Assembly (NCBI RefSeq): GCF_002224265.1
Contig: NZ_CP012881.1
Location: 1,116,001 to 1,180,000 of the forward strand
Origin: Vibrio vulnificus NBRC 15645 = ATCC 27562
Lineage (GTDB): Bacteria; Pseudomonadota; Gammaproteobacteria; Enterobacterales; Vibrionaceae
Direction of reading: 5' to 3'
Length of the DNA stretch: 64,000 nt
Shown: positions 39,438 through 49,300 of the stretch, piece by piece
How positions within the stretch are numbered: the stretch's first letter is position 1
Layout: each line of letters starts with the position of its first letter
Program-made: the position numbers and the translations under genes
Notes under the pieces: generated by a model
Database searches by the model: none
The model's input: only the letters and a program-made list of their open reading frames with translations
Told to the model about the DNA's origin: nothing

Positions 39438-39468
39438 AAAAAAGCCGCAAATAATATTGCGGCTTTTA
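39438..39468 (-). terminator. Terminator of obgE
   Basis: On the minus strand AAAAGCCGCAA pairs with TTGCGGCTTTT and runs into six T. It lies 16 bases past the obgE stop. Confidence 0.9.
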
Positions 39469-39483
39469 ATCGTAATATCTCGA

Positions 39484-40656
<1,173 letters not shown>

Positions 40657-40756
40657 TTACTCCGGCTACTTTCGCCCGTAAATCAATATCACTACATTTT
40701 AGCAGATGACAGATCGAAGACACCATGAGAGGGTGTTTTGAATATGTCGACTGCAA

Positions 40757-40788
40757 TAAAAAACCCCACCATTACGGCAGGGTTTTTC
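40757..40788 (-). terminator. Terminator of rplU-rpmA
   Basis: On the minus strand AAAAACCCTGCC pairs with a GGTGGGGTTTTTT half, and T residues follow. It sits just after rpmA and before obgE, so obgE needs its own promoter or readthrough. Confidence 0.8.
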
Positions 40789-40808
40789 GATTCTGCTAGA
40801 AACCTAAA

Positions 40809-41066
40809 TTACTCAGCTTCGATGCTTACGAATTTACGGTTTTTAGGACCTTTCACTTCGAACTTAACTTTACCGTCAGTTAGAGCGAATAGAGTGTGGT
40901 CTTTACCTAGGCCAACGTTGTTACCAGCGTGGAACTGAGTACCGCGTTGACGAACGATGATGTTACCTGCAAGAACAGATTCACCACCAAAACGTTTTAC
41001 ACCCAGACGTTTGCTTTCTGAGTCGCGGCCGTTACGAGTAGAACCACCAGCTTTTTTGTGTGCCAT
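40809..41066 (-). CDS. rpmA: 50S ribosomal protein L27
   Basis: An 85-residue protein of the large subunit whose N-terminus reaches the peptidyl transferase centre. The start [20 protein letters not shown] is diagnostic, followed by [16 protein letters not shown]. It lies 20 bases after rplU on the same strand and ends in a strong terminator. Highly biased codon use fits abundant expression. Confidence 0.98.
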   Translation of the reverse strand: MAHKKAGGSTRNGRDSESKRLGVKRFGGESVLAGNIIVRQRGTQFHAGNNVGLGKDHTLFALTDGKVKFEVKGPKNRKFVSIEAE

Positions 41067-41086
41067 TGTTAAACTCTCCTAATAGA

Positions 41087-41398
41087 TTACGCGTTGATAC
41101 CAGTGATTTTCACTTCCGTGAACCACTGACGGTGACCTTGTTGCTTACGAGAGTGCTTACGACGACGGAACTTAACGATTTTAACTTTATCGCCACGACC
41201 GTGTTGTACAACTTCAGCAACTACTTTACCGCCCTCTACTAGAGGAGCACCAACTTTGATGTCTTCGCCGTTAGCAACAAGAAGAACTTTATCAAATTCA
41301 ACAGTTGCACCAGTTTCAACGTCTAATTTCTCTAAACGAAGAGTTTGACCTTCGCTTACACGGTGTTGTTTACCACCAGATTGGAAAACAGCGTACAT
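41087..41398 (-). CDS. rplU: 50S ribosomal protein L21
   Basis: A 103-residue large-subunit protein that binds 23S rRNA. It starts [20 protein letters not shown] and has the C-terminal [20 protein letters not shown] and the end ITGI. It is the first gene of the rplU-rpmA operon. A good promoter precedes it at 41484-41512 on the minus strand. Confidence 0.98.
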
Positions 41399-41483
41399 AT
41401 TTTACTCCGCTCTTTCCGCACAGCCTATGCCTATATTTTGTGCAATAAGGGTGTGCGCTAAACTAATCATCAATAGGGCGCAG

Positions 41484-41512
41484 ATTCTACAGAAAGGATC
41501 TCCCTATGACAA
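41484..41512 (-). promoter_or_regulatory. Promoter of rplU-rpmA
   Basis: On the minus strand TTGTCA, 17 bases, then TAGAAT, with TG just before the -10 box (extended -10). Transcription would start about 80 bases before rplU. Confidence 0.8.
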
Positions 41513-41669
41513 GCCATATTTTGAAAAAATTGGCGAAAAGCTAATCGCCAAATAAAAGTGCGGCAATCATGCCCTTTAGTAATGTATTAATCAATGTTTT
41601 TTAGTGTATTATTCGACAATTATACAAATCGATTAAGCCTTGCAGGGTCTAACTTCAGCCGGATATACG

Positions 41670-42641
41670 ATGGATTTTAAAACTATCCAAGCGCTTACTG
41701 CCGATGACATGGCAAAAGTGAATGAAACAATTCAAGCCCAACTCAATTCTGATGTCTCTTTAATCAATCAACTTGGTTTTTATATCATCAGTGGTGGTGG
41801 CAAACGTCTTCGCCCTCTTTTGGCCGTGCTTTCAGCGCGAGCGTTAGGCTATCAGGGTAATGCTCACACAACCGCAGCCGCTTTCATCGAGTTTATTCAT
41901 ACCGCAACCTTGCTGCACGATGATGTGGTGGATGAGTCTGATATGCGTCGTGGCAAAGCCACCGCTAACGCTGCCTTTGGCAACGCTGCCAGCGTTTTGG
42001 TTGGCGACTTCATCTACACACGCTCCTTTCAGATGATGACAGAACTAGGATCCATGAAGATCCTGAAGCTCATGAGCGATGCCGTTAACATCATTGCAGA
42101 AGGGGAAGTATTGCAGTTAATGAACTGTAACGATCCTGATACCACTGAAGAAAGCTACATGCAGGTGATCTACTCTAAGACCGCACGCCTGTTTGAAGCC
42201 GCAACGCAGATTGGGGCCATACTCAATGATGCTCCCGCGGAAGTCGAAACCGCACTGCAAAATTATGGCAAGTATCTCGGTACCGCATTTCAGTTGATCG
42301 ATGATGTGATGGATTACACCTCAGATGGCGAAGAAATGGGCAAAAACGTTGGGGATGATCTCGCTGAAGGCAAACCTACTCTGCCCTTGTTACATGCGAT
42401 GCGTCATACCAATGCAGAAAACGCGCAGATGATCCGCGAAGCGATCGAGAATGCCAATGGGATGGAACGTCTAGATGACATTCTGGCTGTAATGCAACAA
42501 GCAGGTTCGTTGACCTATACTGAAGCAAAAGCAATGGAAGAAGCCGATAAGGCCATCGCGGAATTACAGGTATTACCTGAGTCTGAATACAAGCAAGCAT
42601 TGATTGCACTTGCACATATGGCAGTCAAGCGCAGCAAATAG
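41670..42641 (+). CDS. ispB: Octaprenyl diphosphate synthase
   Basis: Trans-polyprenyl transferase that makes the C40 side chain of ubiquinone and menaquinone. The 323-residue protein equals E. coli IspB in length and has the two Asp-rich motifs LLHDDVVDESDMRRG and QLIDDVMDYTSDG. ATG 41670 (MDFKTIQAL) is chosen as it matches the family start; the frame opens ten codons earlier. It diverges from rplU, as in E. coli. Confidence 0.96.
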   Translation: MDFKTIQALTADDMAKVNETIQAQLNSDVSLINQLGFYIISGGGKRLRPLLAVLSARALGYQGNAHTTAAAFIEFIHTATLLHDDVVDESDMRRGKATANAAFGNAASVLVGDFIYTRSFQMMTELGSMKILKLMSDAVNIIAEGEVLQLMNCNDPDTTEESYMQVIYSKTARLFEAATQIGAILNDAPAEVETALQNYGKYLGTAFQLIDDVMDYTSDGEEMGKNVGDDLAEGKPTLPLLHAMRHTNAENAQMIREAIENANGMERLDDILAVMQQAGSLTYTEAKAMEEADKAIAELQVLPESEYKQALIALAHMAVKRSK

Positions 42642-42650
42642 TAAGAGCAA

Positions 42651-42680
42651 AGAAAGGGAGCAATGGCTCCCTTTCTTCTT
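42651..42680 (+). terminator. Terminator of ispB
   Basis: AGAAAGGGAGC and GCTCCCTTTCT flank AATG and precede a TTCTTTATT tail. Confidence 0.88.
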
Positions 42681-42709
42681 TATTGAGTCGAATACTATCA
42701 ACCACAAAC

Positions 42710-42742
42710 AAAAAAGCCGATCCAACGATCGGCTTTGTTTTT
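42710..42742 (-). terminator. Bidirectional terminator after mdh
   Basis: AAAGCCGATC pairs with GATCGGCTTT around CAAC. There are A residues on one side and T residues on the other, so it serves mdh from the right and backs up ispB from the left. Confidence 0.85.
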
Positions 42743-42763
42743 CTAACACTCACATTCGCTGAC

Positions 42764-43696
42764 TTACTTTACGAAGTCCACGCCAATTTGAATGTCACTG
42801 TTAAGCGTTTCTAGCATGCCATCGAGAGCTGCTTTTTCGAAATCACTTAGCTCACCGTAAGGTAGGATCTCTTCAACACCCTCTTTGCCAAGTTTCACTG
42901 GCTGTGCAAAGAAGCTAGCATGCTCACCGTTACCTTCAACGTAAGCGTATTCGATCACTTCTTCACCTTGTAGTGCTTTCACGAGTGCAAGACCAAAACG
43001 ACACGCAGCCTGACCCATTGAAAGTGTTGCACTGCCGCCACCCGCTTTCGCTTCAACCACTTCAGTACCTGCATTTTGGATACGTTTGGTTAGGGCTGCG
43101 ATTTCTTCGTCGCTAAACTCGACACCTTCCACTTGAGAAAGAAGAGGCAGAATCGTCACACCAGAGTGACCGCCGATCACTGGTACACGAACTTCACCTG
43201 GATCTTGACCTTTCAGCTCAGCAACAAACGTTTCTGAACGGATCACATCCAACGTCGTCACACCAAAAAGTTTACGCTTGTCATAAACGCCCGCTTTTTT
43301 CAGAACTTCTGCTGCAATTGGCACAGTGGTGTTCACAGGGTTGGTGATGATACCAATACAAGCATTCGGACAAACCACGGCAATGCGCTCAGCAAGTGAT
43401 TTGACGATACCAGCATTGACATTAAATAGATCCGCACGATCCATACCTGGTTTACGCGCAACACCGGCAGAAATAAGAACCACATCAGCACCTTCTAGTG
43501 CTGGCGTTGGATCTTCACCGGCATAACCTTTGATCGAAACGGGGGTTGGGATGTGGCTTAGGTCTGCAGCAACACCCGGAGTAACCGGAGCAATATCATA
43601 TAGGGCTAAATCAGAACCCGCTGGAAGGCGGTTTTTCAGTAAAAGAGCTAGGGCTTGACCGATGCCACCTGCGGCACCAATAACAGCTACTTTCAT
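42764..43696 (-). CDS. mdh: Malate dehydrogenase
   Basis: NAD-dependent tricarboxylic acid cycle enzyme, malate to oxaloacetate. The 310-residue protein has the N-terminal Rossmann motif [19 protein letters not shown], the substrate arginine regions [14 protein letters not shown] and [15 protein letters not shown], and the catalytic [13 protein letters not shown] with His. It is divergent from argR, as in E. coli. The sequence is often used for Vibrio typing. Confidence 0.97.
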   Translation of the reverse strand: MKVAVIGAAGGIGQALALLLKNRLPAGSDLALYDIAPVTPGVAADLSHIPTPVSIKGYAGEDPTPALEGADVVLISAGVARKPGMDRADLFNVNAGIVKSLAERIAVVCPNACIGIITNPVNTTVPIAAEVLKKAGVYDKRKLFGVTTLDVIRSETFVAELKGQDPGEVRVPVIGGHSGVTILPLLSQVEGVEFSDEEIAALTKRIQNAGTEVVEAKAGGGSATLSMGQAACRFGLALVKALQGEEVIEYAYVEGNGEHASFFAQPVKLGKEGVEEILPYGELSDFEKAALDGMLETLNSDIQIGVDFVK

Positions 43697-44068
43697 TGTA
43701 GTTCTCCTTGAGAGCGATCTCTTATAGACGTTTTAGTAGGGTATTTTGTAAACAACTGTGTAGAACGCTATAGCAATTACAACTTGATTACAATCAATTA
43801 ACGCTCGCTTTGCGACCTTGCGCAACTCGATTATCGCGTGCCACATTCACTTCGGCCATTATCCACATAAATTGTAGGTATGACAAAGGCTTAAGCATGA
43901 AAGAAATTGACTACATTTCTTGCTTTGTTCGCTATTCACTGCGCTAATCGGACAGTAATCTGTTTAAAATTTACAGTGATACAACTAACAGATTGCAATC
44001 AGCTTTTGGCACTGAGTGAATATCTATGCGAAAATATGCAAAACGTTAAGAAATGGAATGTGGATTTT
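43697..44068. other. Divergent region between mdh and argR
   Basis: A 372-bp region with no gene. It holds the mdh and argR promoters. An ARG-box-like half TGAATATCTATGCG lies near 44017-44030 (consensus TGAAT, four A/T, ATTCA), which would let ArgR control itself; the right half is a weak match. Confidence 0.45.
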
Positions 44069-44539
44069 ATGCGCCCATCAGAAAAACAAGACAACCTAGT
44101 ACGCGCTTTTAAAGCTTTATTGAAAGAAGAACGCTTTGGTTCTCAAGGTGAAATTGTTGAAGCCCTGAAACAAGAAGGCTTTGAAAACATTAACCAATCT
44201 AAAGTTTCTCGCATGCTGACCAAGTTTGGTGCCGTTCGTACCCGCAATGCGAAAATGGAAATGGTTTACTGCCTACCCACCGAACTGGGCGTTCCGACCG
44301 TCAGCAGTTCTTTGCGTGAATTGGTTTTAGATGTTGACCATAACCAAGCATTAGTGGTCATCCATACTGGCCCAGGAGCGGCACAGCTTATTGCCCGTAT
44401 GCTCGATTCTCTTGGTAAATCGGAAGGCATCCTTGGCGTGGTGGCGGGTGATGACACCATCTTCATTACCCCTACCCTAACAATCACGACAGAACAACTG
44501 TTCAAATCGGTCTGCGAATTGTTTGAATACGCGGGCTAA
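44069..44539 (+). CDS. argR: Arginine repressor ArgR
   Basis: A 156-residue hexameric repressor of arginine synthesis that uses L-arginine as co-repressor. The N-terminal winged helix (1-70, [31 protein letters not shown]) binds ARG boxes, and the C-terminal domain has [18 protein letters not shown] and [13 protein letters not shown], which form the arginine pocket and trimer contact. ATG 44069 matches E. coli ArgR (MRSSAKQEEL-like start), although the ribosome site is weak (GTGGATTTT). The ORF is open 54 codons upstream but with no family match. A terminator follows. Confidence 0.95.
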   Translation: MRPSEKQDNLVRAFKALLKEERFGSQGEIVEALKQEGFENINQSKVSRMLTKFGAVRTRNAKMEMVYCLPTELGVPTVSSSLRELVLDVDHNQALVVIHTGPGAAQLIARMLDSLGKSEGILGVVAGDDTIFITPTLTITTEQLFKSVCELFEYAG

Positions 44540-44551
44540 CTAACGGCAAAC

Positions 44552-44590
44552 AATGCTCACTTTAGCGATGCTTTGGTGAGCATTTTGTTT
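44552..44590 (+). terminator. Terminator of argR
   Basis: AATGCTCAC pairs with GTGAGCATT around a 15-base loop, followed by TTGTTT. Confidence 0.75.
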
Positions 44591-44830
44591 GAAATGCATT
44601 CAAATAGGCGTTAATTGTTCGTGACCTAATTCACGCATTCAACCAAATCTCTACCAAGATAAGCATCAATTTAACTCATTGATCTAAAAGAACCTAACAC
44701 TAAAAAAACGTCACTCCTATTCTCTTTCCTTAGATTTTTTCGCTATAAGTTTTAACAATTGTATAATTATCTGCCAATTATTTGTTATTATTCCGCCACT
44801 TTTCCAAACGATTGGATTGGAAAAGATGCC

Positions 44831-44847
44831 GTTTCCAAACAGGAAAC
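44831..44847. promoter_or_regulatory. Inverted repeat upstream of the TAXI TRAP receptor gene
   Basis: GTTTCC-AAACA-GGAAAC is a perfect 6-bp inverted repeat about 58 bases before the start codon. TTTCCAAAC is repeated directly at 44801. It could be an operator or an mRNA hairpin; no family is recognised. Confidence 0.45.
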
Positions 44848-44904
44848 CCCTGAAGATAATTTGTTATGCTTCTGGGTTAATAATGGATAAAGGAAGGAAC
44901 ATTC

Positions 44905-45873
44905 ATGGCATTAAATACGCTGATTAAAGTGGGTGCAATTGCTGCTGCCGTTATGGGCGCAGGTGCGGTTCACGCTCAAGAATTTATTACGATTGGTACA
45001 GGTTCAGTGACGGGTGTTTACTACCCTACGGGTGGCGCCATCTGTAAACTGGTCAACAAAGATCGTAAAGATCACAATATCCGTTGTTCTGTAGAATCAA
45101 CGGGCGGTTCGATCTACAACGTCAATACCATCCGCTCTGGCGAGTTGGACTTTGGTATTGTTCAGTCTGACTGGCAATACCATGGCTACAAAGGCACTAG
45201 TAAATTTGAAGAGCAAGGCCCTTACACTAAGCTGCGTGCCATGTTCTCTCTTCATACCGAACCTTTTAACATCATTGCACGCTCTGACGCAGGCATCGAC
45301 AAGCTTGAAGATCTGAAAGGCAAGCGCGTCAACATCGGTAACCCTGGCTCGGGCGATCACGCAACGATGAGCGTGGTGATGGATGCTATGGGTTGGAACA
45401 ACGACAGCTTCAAGCTAGCATCAGAGCTAAAAGGTTCTGAGCGTTCGCAAGCCCTATGTGACAACAAGATCGACGCGTTCATTTACATGGTTGGTCACCC
45501 AAACGGCTCAATCAAAGAAGCGACTACCTCTTGTGACGCAAAATTGGTGTCCGCGACAGGTCCACAGATCGACAAAATTGTTGCTGACAACCCATACTAT
45601 GCTTACAGCACCGTGCCTGCTGGTATGTACCGTGGCACTGATAAAGACGTGAAGAGCTTTGGTGTAGCGGCAACGCTTGTCACCACTGCCGATGTGTCTG
45701 ACGACGTGGCTTACAACGTGGCGAAAGCGGTATTCGAGAACTTCGATACCTTCAAACGTCTACACCCTGCGTTTGCTACCCTTAAGAAAGAGGATATGGT
45801 GAGCGCTGGTATTTCTATCCCACTACACCCAGGTGCAGTGAAATACTACAAAGAAGTGGGTCTGCTGAAATAA
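44905..45873 (+). CDS. TAXI-family TRAP transporter substrate-binding protein
   Basis: A 322-residue periplasmic receptor. It has a signal peptide (hydrophobic VGAIAAAVMGAGAVHA) and the TAXI pattern FITIGTGSVTGVYYPTGGAI, with SVESTGGSIYNVNTIRSGELDFGIVQ. The family uses a permease with fused QM subunits, which follows 195 bases later. Vibrio homologues of this receptor have been reported to bind glutamate-type ligands (from memory; not verifiable here). AAGGAAGG precedes the ATG. A hairpin after the gene would favour more receptor than permease. Confidence 0.9.
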   Translation: MALNTLIKVGAIAAAVMGAGAVHAQEFITIGTGSVTGVYYPTGGAICKLVNKDRKDHNIRCSVESTGGSIYNVNTIRSGELDFGIVQSDWQYHGYKGTSKFEEQGPYTKLRAMFSLHTEPFNIIARSDAGIDKLEDLKGKRVNIGNPGSGDHATMSVVMDAMGWNNDSFKLASELKGSERSQALCDNKIDAFIYMVGHPNGSIKEATTSCDAKLVSATGPQIDKIVADNPYYAYSTVPAGMYRGTDKDVKSFGVAATLVTTADVSDDVAYNVAKAVFENFDTFKRLHPAFATLKKEDMVSAGISIPLHPGAVKYYKEVGLLK

Positions 45874-45887
45874 GCAACCCCACGATT

Positions 45888-45914
45888 CAGGCAGGAAGGC
45901 CATCTTCCTGCCTG
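45888..45914 (+). promoter_or_regulatory. Intercistronic hairpin after the TRAP receptor gene
   Basis: CAGGCAGGAAG pairs perfectly with CTTCCTGCCTG around GCCAT. No T-tract follows (CGATTC), so it is unlikely to be a full terminator. Such hairpins often protect the upstream mRNA 3' end, which fits a receptor needed in excess of its permease. Confidence 0.7.
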
Positions 45915-46068
45915 CGATTCAATCCTGATCCCGACTTCAATCATTCTGTTGTCTGATTTGCCGTTACAATCTCATTAATTCAGACAGCATTGAGTTCACT
46001 GCCCTCTCCGAGTTCAGAATCGGAAGGGTGACAGCATCAACTAGACCATCAATAACAAGGAAACGTAC

Positions 46069-48648
46069 ATGACGACGAATACCACTCCGTCACAAGATGT
46101 GCAAGAAATGGTGGCTCAAGCCGATACTGGCGCACGTAACCCGGCAGGGTTACAGGGACGAATCCTTTGGTTTGTTCCTCTTTGCTGGTCATTGTTTCAA
46201 TTATGGTACGCTTCACCGCTGCCGTTTATTTTCGATTTCGCCGTTCTTAATGACACGCAGGCACGAGCTGTACATTTAACCTTTGCTATCTTTCTTGCTT
46301 TCACTGCTTACCCTGCACTGAAAAGCTCACCTAGAGAGCACATCCCTGCCCTCGATTGGGTATTGGCTTTACTCGGCAGTTTCTCTGCTTCCTACATCTA
46401 CATCTTCTACACCGAGCTTGCTGGCCGTTCAGGCGCTCCAACGACGATGGATGTTGCGGTAGCAGTCACTGGCATGGTGCTGTTGCTTGAAGCCACTCGT
46501 AGAGCGTTGGGCCCTCCTTTAATGCTCGTGGCCGCTCTTTTTCTCTTTTATACCTTTGCCGGTCCCTACATGCCGGATGTCATTGCCCATAAAGGGGCAA
46601 GCATCAACAAAGCGATGTCCCATTTATGGTTGACCACGGAAGGCGTGTTCGGTGTTGCTCTTGGCGTATCCACCTCGTTTGTGTTCTTGTTTGTACTCTT
46701 TGGTGCCATGCTGGAACGCGCAGGTGCGGGGGCATACTTTATTAAAGTGGCCTTCTCATTGCTCGGCCATATGCGTGGTGGGCCGGCCAAAGCGGCCGTG
46801 GTCGCCTCCGGTTTATCAGGGCTTGTTTCTGGTTCTTCCATCGCCAACGTGGTCACCACGGGTACCTTTACGATTCCCTTAATGAAGCGGGTTGGATTCC
46901 CAGGAACAAAGGCTGGCGCCGTCGAGGTGGCAGCATCAACCAATGGGCAATTAACGCCGCCGATCATGGGAGCTGCAGCTTTCTTGATGGTGGAATATGT
47001 CGGTATTTCTTACGTTGAAGTCATTAAAGCGGCCATTCTGCCGGCCTTAATTTCTTATATTGCGCTGATTTATATTGTTCACTTAGAAGCCTGCAAAGCG
47101 GGCATGACAGGCTTACCTCGACGCCACAATCCAACCATGCTGCAAAGCTTGCTCTCCTTTACGGGAACGATTTTAGGATTGTGTGTCGTCAGTGCGGTGG
47201 TTTACTACGGCATCGGTTGGACCAAGGATGTCTTTGGCGATGCCGCGACACCAATGGTGAGCATTGCCTTACTTGTTGCCTACGTAGGCTTAGTCAAAAT
47301 TTCCGCCCATCATGCGCAAGATGGCGCCTTGGAGATCGATGCAGAACTGACCGAAGTGCCCGACCCAGGACCGACGATCAAATCGGGTTTGCACTTCCTG
47401 CTTCCGATTGTTGTGCTTGTTTGGTGTCTCACCGTTGAGCGCTTTTCTCCTGGCCTTTCAGCGTTTTGGGCCACGGTGTTCATGATCTTTATTCTTCTCA
47501 CTCAACGTCCTTTGATGGCGTTGATGAACAAGAGTGACGACATTGCGCAGCAAACCAAGGCTGGTTGGACAGATCTGTTAGAGAGCTTAGTATCGGGCGC
47601 TCGCAATATGATTGGCATCGGTGTCGCAACCGCTGCTGCGGGTACCGTCGTCGGCGTGGTGACCCTAACCGGGATCGGTTTGGTCATGACCGATTTTGTT
47701 GAGTTCATTTCCGGCGGCAGCGTGATCATGATGCTGATCTTCACCGCAGTGATCAGCTTGATCCTTGGTATGGGGCTTCCTACAACCGCGAACTACATTG
47801 TGGTGTCGACCTTGATGGCGCCAGTGATCGTCACGCTAGGCGCTCAGCACGGCTTGATCATTCCACTTATCGCCGTCCACCTGTTTGTGTTCTATTTTGG
47901 TATTTTGGCCGATGACACCCCTCCAGTTGGCTTAGCTGCGTTTGCTGCAGCTGCGATTGCGAAATCCGACCCGATCCGTACCGGTATCCAAGGGTTTGCC
48001 TACGACATTCGTACCGCTATCTTGCCATTCATGTTTGTCTTCAATACTCAGCTCTTGTTGATGGGCATTGATACTTGGTGGCACTTGCTATTAACGATAC
48101 TCTCCTCGATTATCGCCATGCTGATCTTCTCCGCGGCCACACAAGGCTGGTGGTTCACCAAAAACAAATGGTGGGAAACGCTGTTACTGCTCATACTTAC
48201 GTTCTCGTTCTTCCGTCCAGGCTTCTGGTGGGACATGATTTACCCAGCCAAAGTTCTTTCACCAGGTATTGAGATAGAGCAAATCACTCAGAAGCTAGAT
48301 GTAGGACAATCACTGGAGCTTCGTGTAGCTGGTACCAATCTAGAAGGTGATTTCACTGAAAAGACGGTCCGTTTGCCTTTTGATGATAATGCGACAACCG
48401 CACTTGAACGTCTTCAGTCGATGGGGCTTTCCCTCGTTGAAGATCAAGGCAAGATGCTGGTTGATATGGTTGAATTTGACAGCCCTGCTGAAGCCTCCGG
48501 TATCGATTTCGATTGGGAAATCAAATGGGTGGTAGAAGAAGCAGATCGACCAATGAAAGAATGGGTGTTTGTCCCTTGTTTGCTGATCCTTATTTTCATG
48601 GCAGCAAATCAGAAACGCCGAATTCGATCTCAAATCATTCAAGCGTAA
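46069..48648 (+). CDS. TRAP transporter fused permease (DctQM) of the TAXI type
   Basis: An 859-residue membrane protein that combines the small (4 TM, DctQ-like) and large (12 TM, DctM-like) subunits of a TRAP transporter. The N-terminal part spans about residues 25-180, and the DctM-like core begins near 200, with GLVSGSSIANVVTTGTFTIP and QLTPPIMGAAAFLMVEYVGI motifs, and GMGLPTTANYIVVSTLMAP. A C-terminal soluble region (about 720-845) resembles DUF3394. TRAP systems use a sodium gradient to import organic acids. It pairs with the TAXI receptor upstream; a universal stress protein gene follows. Confidence 0.92.
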   Translation: MTTNTTPSQDVQEMVAQADTGARNPAGLQGRILWFVPLCWSLFQLWYASPLPFIFDFAVLNDTQARAVHLTFAIFLAFTAYPALKSSPREHIPALDWVLALLGSFSASYIYIFYTELAGRSGAPTTMDVAVAVTGMVLLLEATRRALGPPLMLVAALFLFYTFAGPYMPDVIAHKGASINKAMSHLWLTTEGVFGVALGVSTSFVFLFVLFGAMLERAGAGAYFIKVAFSLLGHMRGGPAKAAVVASGLSGLVSGSSIANVVTTGTFTIPLMKRVGFPGTKAGAVEVAASTNGQLTPPIMGAAAFLMVEYVGISYVEVIKAAILPALISYIALIYIVHLEACKAGMTGLPRRHNPTMLQSLLSFTGTILGLCVVSAVVYYGIGWTKDVFGDAATPMVSIALLVAYVGLVKISAHHAQDGALEIDAELTEVPDPGPTIKSGLHFLLPIVVLVWCLTVERFSPGLSAFWATVFMIFILLTQRPLMALMNKSDDIAQQTKAGWTDLLESLVSGARNMIGIGVATAAAGTVVGVVTLTGIGLVMTDFVEFISGGSVIMMLIFTAVISLILGMGLPTTANYIVVSTLMAPVIVTLGAQHGLIIPLIAVHLFVFYFGILADDTPPVGLAAFAAAAIAKSDPIRTGIQGFAYDIRTAILPFMFVFNTQLLLMGIDTWWHLLLTILSSIIAMLIFSAATQGWWFTKNKWWETLLLLILTFSFFRPGFWWDMIYPAKVLSPGIEIEQITQKLDVGQSLELRVAGTNLEGDFTEKTVRLPFDDNATTALERLQSMGLSLVEDQGKMLVDMVEFDSPAEASGIDFDWEIKWVVEEADRPMKEWVFVPCLLILIFMAANQKRRIRSQIIQA

Positions 48649-48654
48649 ACATCA

Positions 48655-48678
48655 ATAGCCCCGTGAAATCGGGGCTAT
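48655..48678 (+). terminator. Possible weak terminator between the TRAP permease and usp
   Basis: ATAGCCCCG and CGGGGCTAT flank TGAAAT. The tail ATTTATCTC is only moderately T-rich, so usp may be reached by readthrough. Confidence 0.55.
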
Positions 48679-48726
48679 ATTTATCTCAAAACAGTATGCT
48701 GAAATAACAACAATAGAGATCATACC

Positions 48727-49164
48727 ATGTACAAACAGATTCTTGTTCCCGTCGATCTGAACGATAAAGGTTTTTCAGATAGAGCCGTTGAGCTCGCGGT
48801 GTGGCACGCGCGCCAAGCCAATGCTCAATTACATTTGCTCAACGTATTGCCCGGCATTCACATGTCGATGGTGGCGAGCTACTTCCCTAAAGATGCGGCA
48901 CAGAAAATGAAACAAGATGTGGTGCAACAACTTAAGAACTTTGCTGATCAACACATCGCCGATGAAATTGTCTACAAGGTCCATGTTGCCGAAGGCAAAC
49001 CTTACGCCACTATCTTAGAGTACGCTGAAAAGCTGGGGGCTGATTTGATTATCATGCCAAGCCACAAACGCTCAAAAATCGATAAAGTGGTGCTCGGTTC
49101 CGTCGCCAGTAAAGTGGTTGAGAACTCACCCATTAACGTATTGGTGGTCAAACCGCAAGCTTAG
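48727..49164 (+). CDS. Universal stress protein, UspA family
   Basis: A 145-residue Usp-fold protein. It starts MYKQILVPVDLNDKGFSDRA and ends LGSVASKVVENSPINVLVVK. The ATP-binding loop usual in Usp, G-2x-G-9x-G-S/T, is altered: the first glycine is replaced (MPSHKRSKIDKVVLGS), so nucleotide binding is uncertain. Usp genes are commonly attached to TRAP operons (for example TeaD in Halomonas, which controls a TRAP transporter for ectoine), so it may regulate the transporter next door. The gene lies 78 bases after the permease. Confidence 0.88.
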   Translation: MYKQILVPVDLNDKGFSDRAVELAVWHARQANAQLHLLNVLPGIHMSMVASYFPKDAAQKMKQDVVQQLKNFADQHIADEIVYKVHVAEGKPYATILEYAEKLGADLIIMPSHKRSKIDKVVLGSVASKVVENSPINVLVVKPQA

Positions 49165-49198
49165 TCCCGTATTTTACTCAGTCAAGCCGGAACAAAAA

Positions 49199-49220
49199 AA
49201 GGATGTCATATGACATCCTT
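49199..49220. repeat. 22-bp target-site duplication, left copy (half of a former terminator)
   Basis: A perfect 22-bp palindrome (arms AAGGATGTCAT and ATGACATCCTT) directly before the insertion sequence. An identical copy follows at 50814-50835. It was probably the bidirectional terminator between usp and the plsC-like gene. This copy still has A residues on its left but lost the T-tract for usp. Confidence 0.9.
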
Positions 49221-49232
49221 CAGATTGATGAC

Positions 49233-49263
49233 GAACCCCGCTTTTTAAGTGGGGTTCTTTTTT
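49233..49263 (+). terminator. Intrinsic terminator inside the left end of the IS
   Basis: GAACCCCGCTT pairs with AAGTGGGGTTC (one G-T pair) around TTT and is followed by CTTTTTT. It would stop usp transcripts entering the IS from the left. A second small hairpin GCGACC-GTA-GGTCGC at 49268-49282 precedes nine T. Confidence 0.85.
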
Positions 49264-49300
49264 GGAAGCGACCGTAGGTCGCGATCGTGATTTTTTTTTG

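Larger units (their letters stand above)
44540..44904. other. Region between argR and the TAXI TRAP operon
   Basis: The argR terminator lies first (AATGCTCAC with GTGAGCATT at 44552-44590). The rest is AT-rich, with a TATAAT-like GTATAATT near 44761 and, closer to the gene, a perfect inverted repeat GTTTCC-AAACA-GGAAAC (44831-44847) preceded by a second copy of TTTCCAAAC at 44801. The upstream control region of the transporter is probably here. The ribosome site AAGGAAGG is at 44892-44899. Confidence 0.5.

Noticed and set aside
43907..44068. 54-codon extension of argR
   Set aside because: It does not resemble ArgR, covers the likely promoter and would move the DNA-binding domain from the N-terminus.
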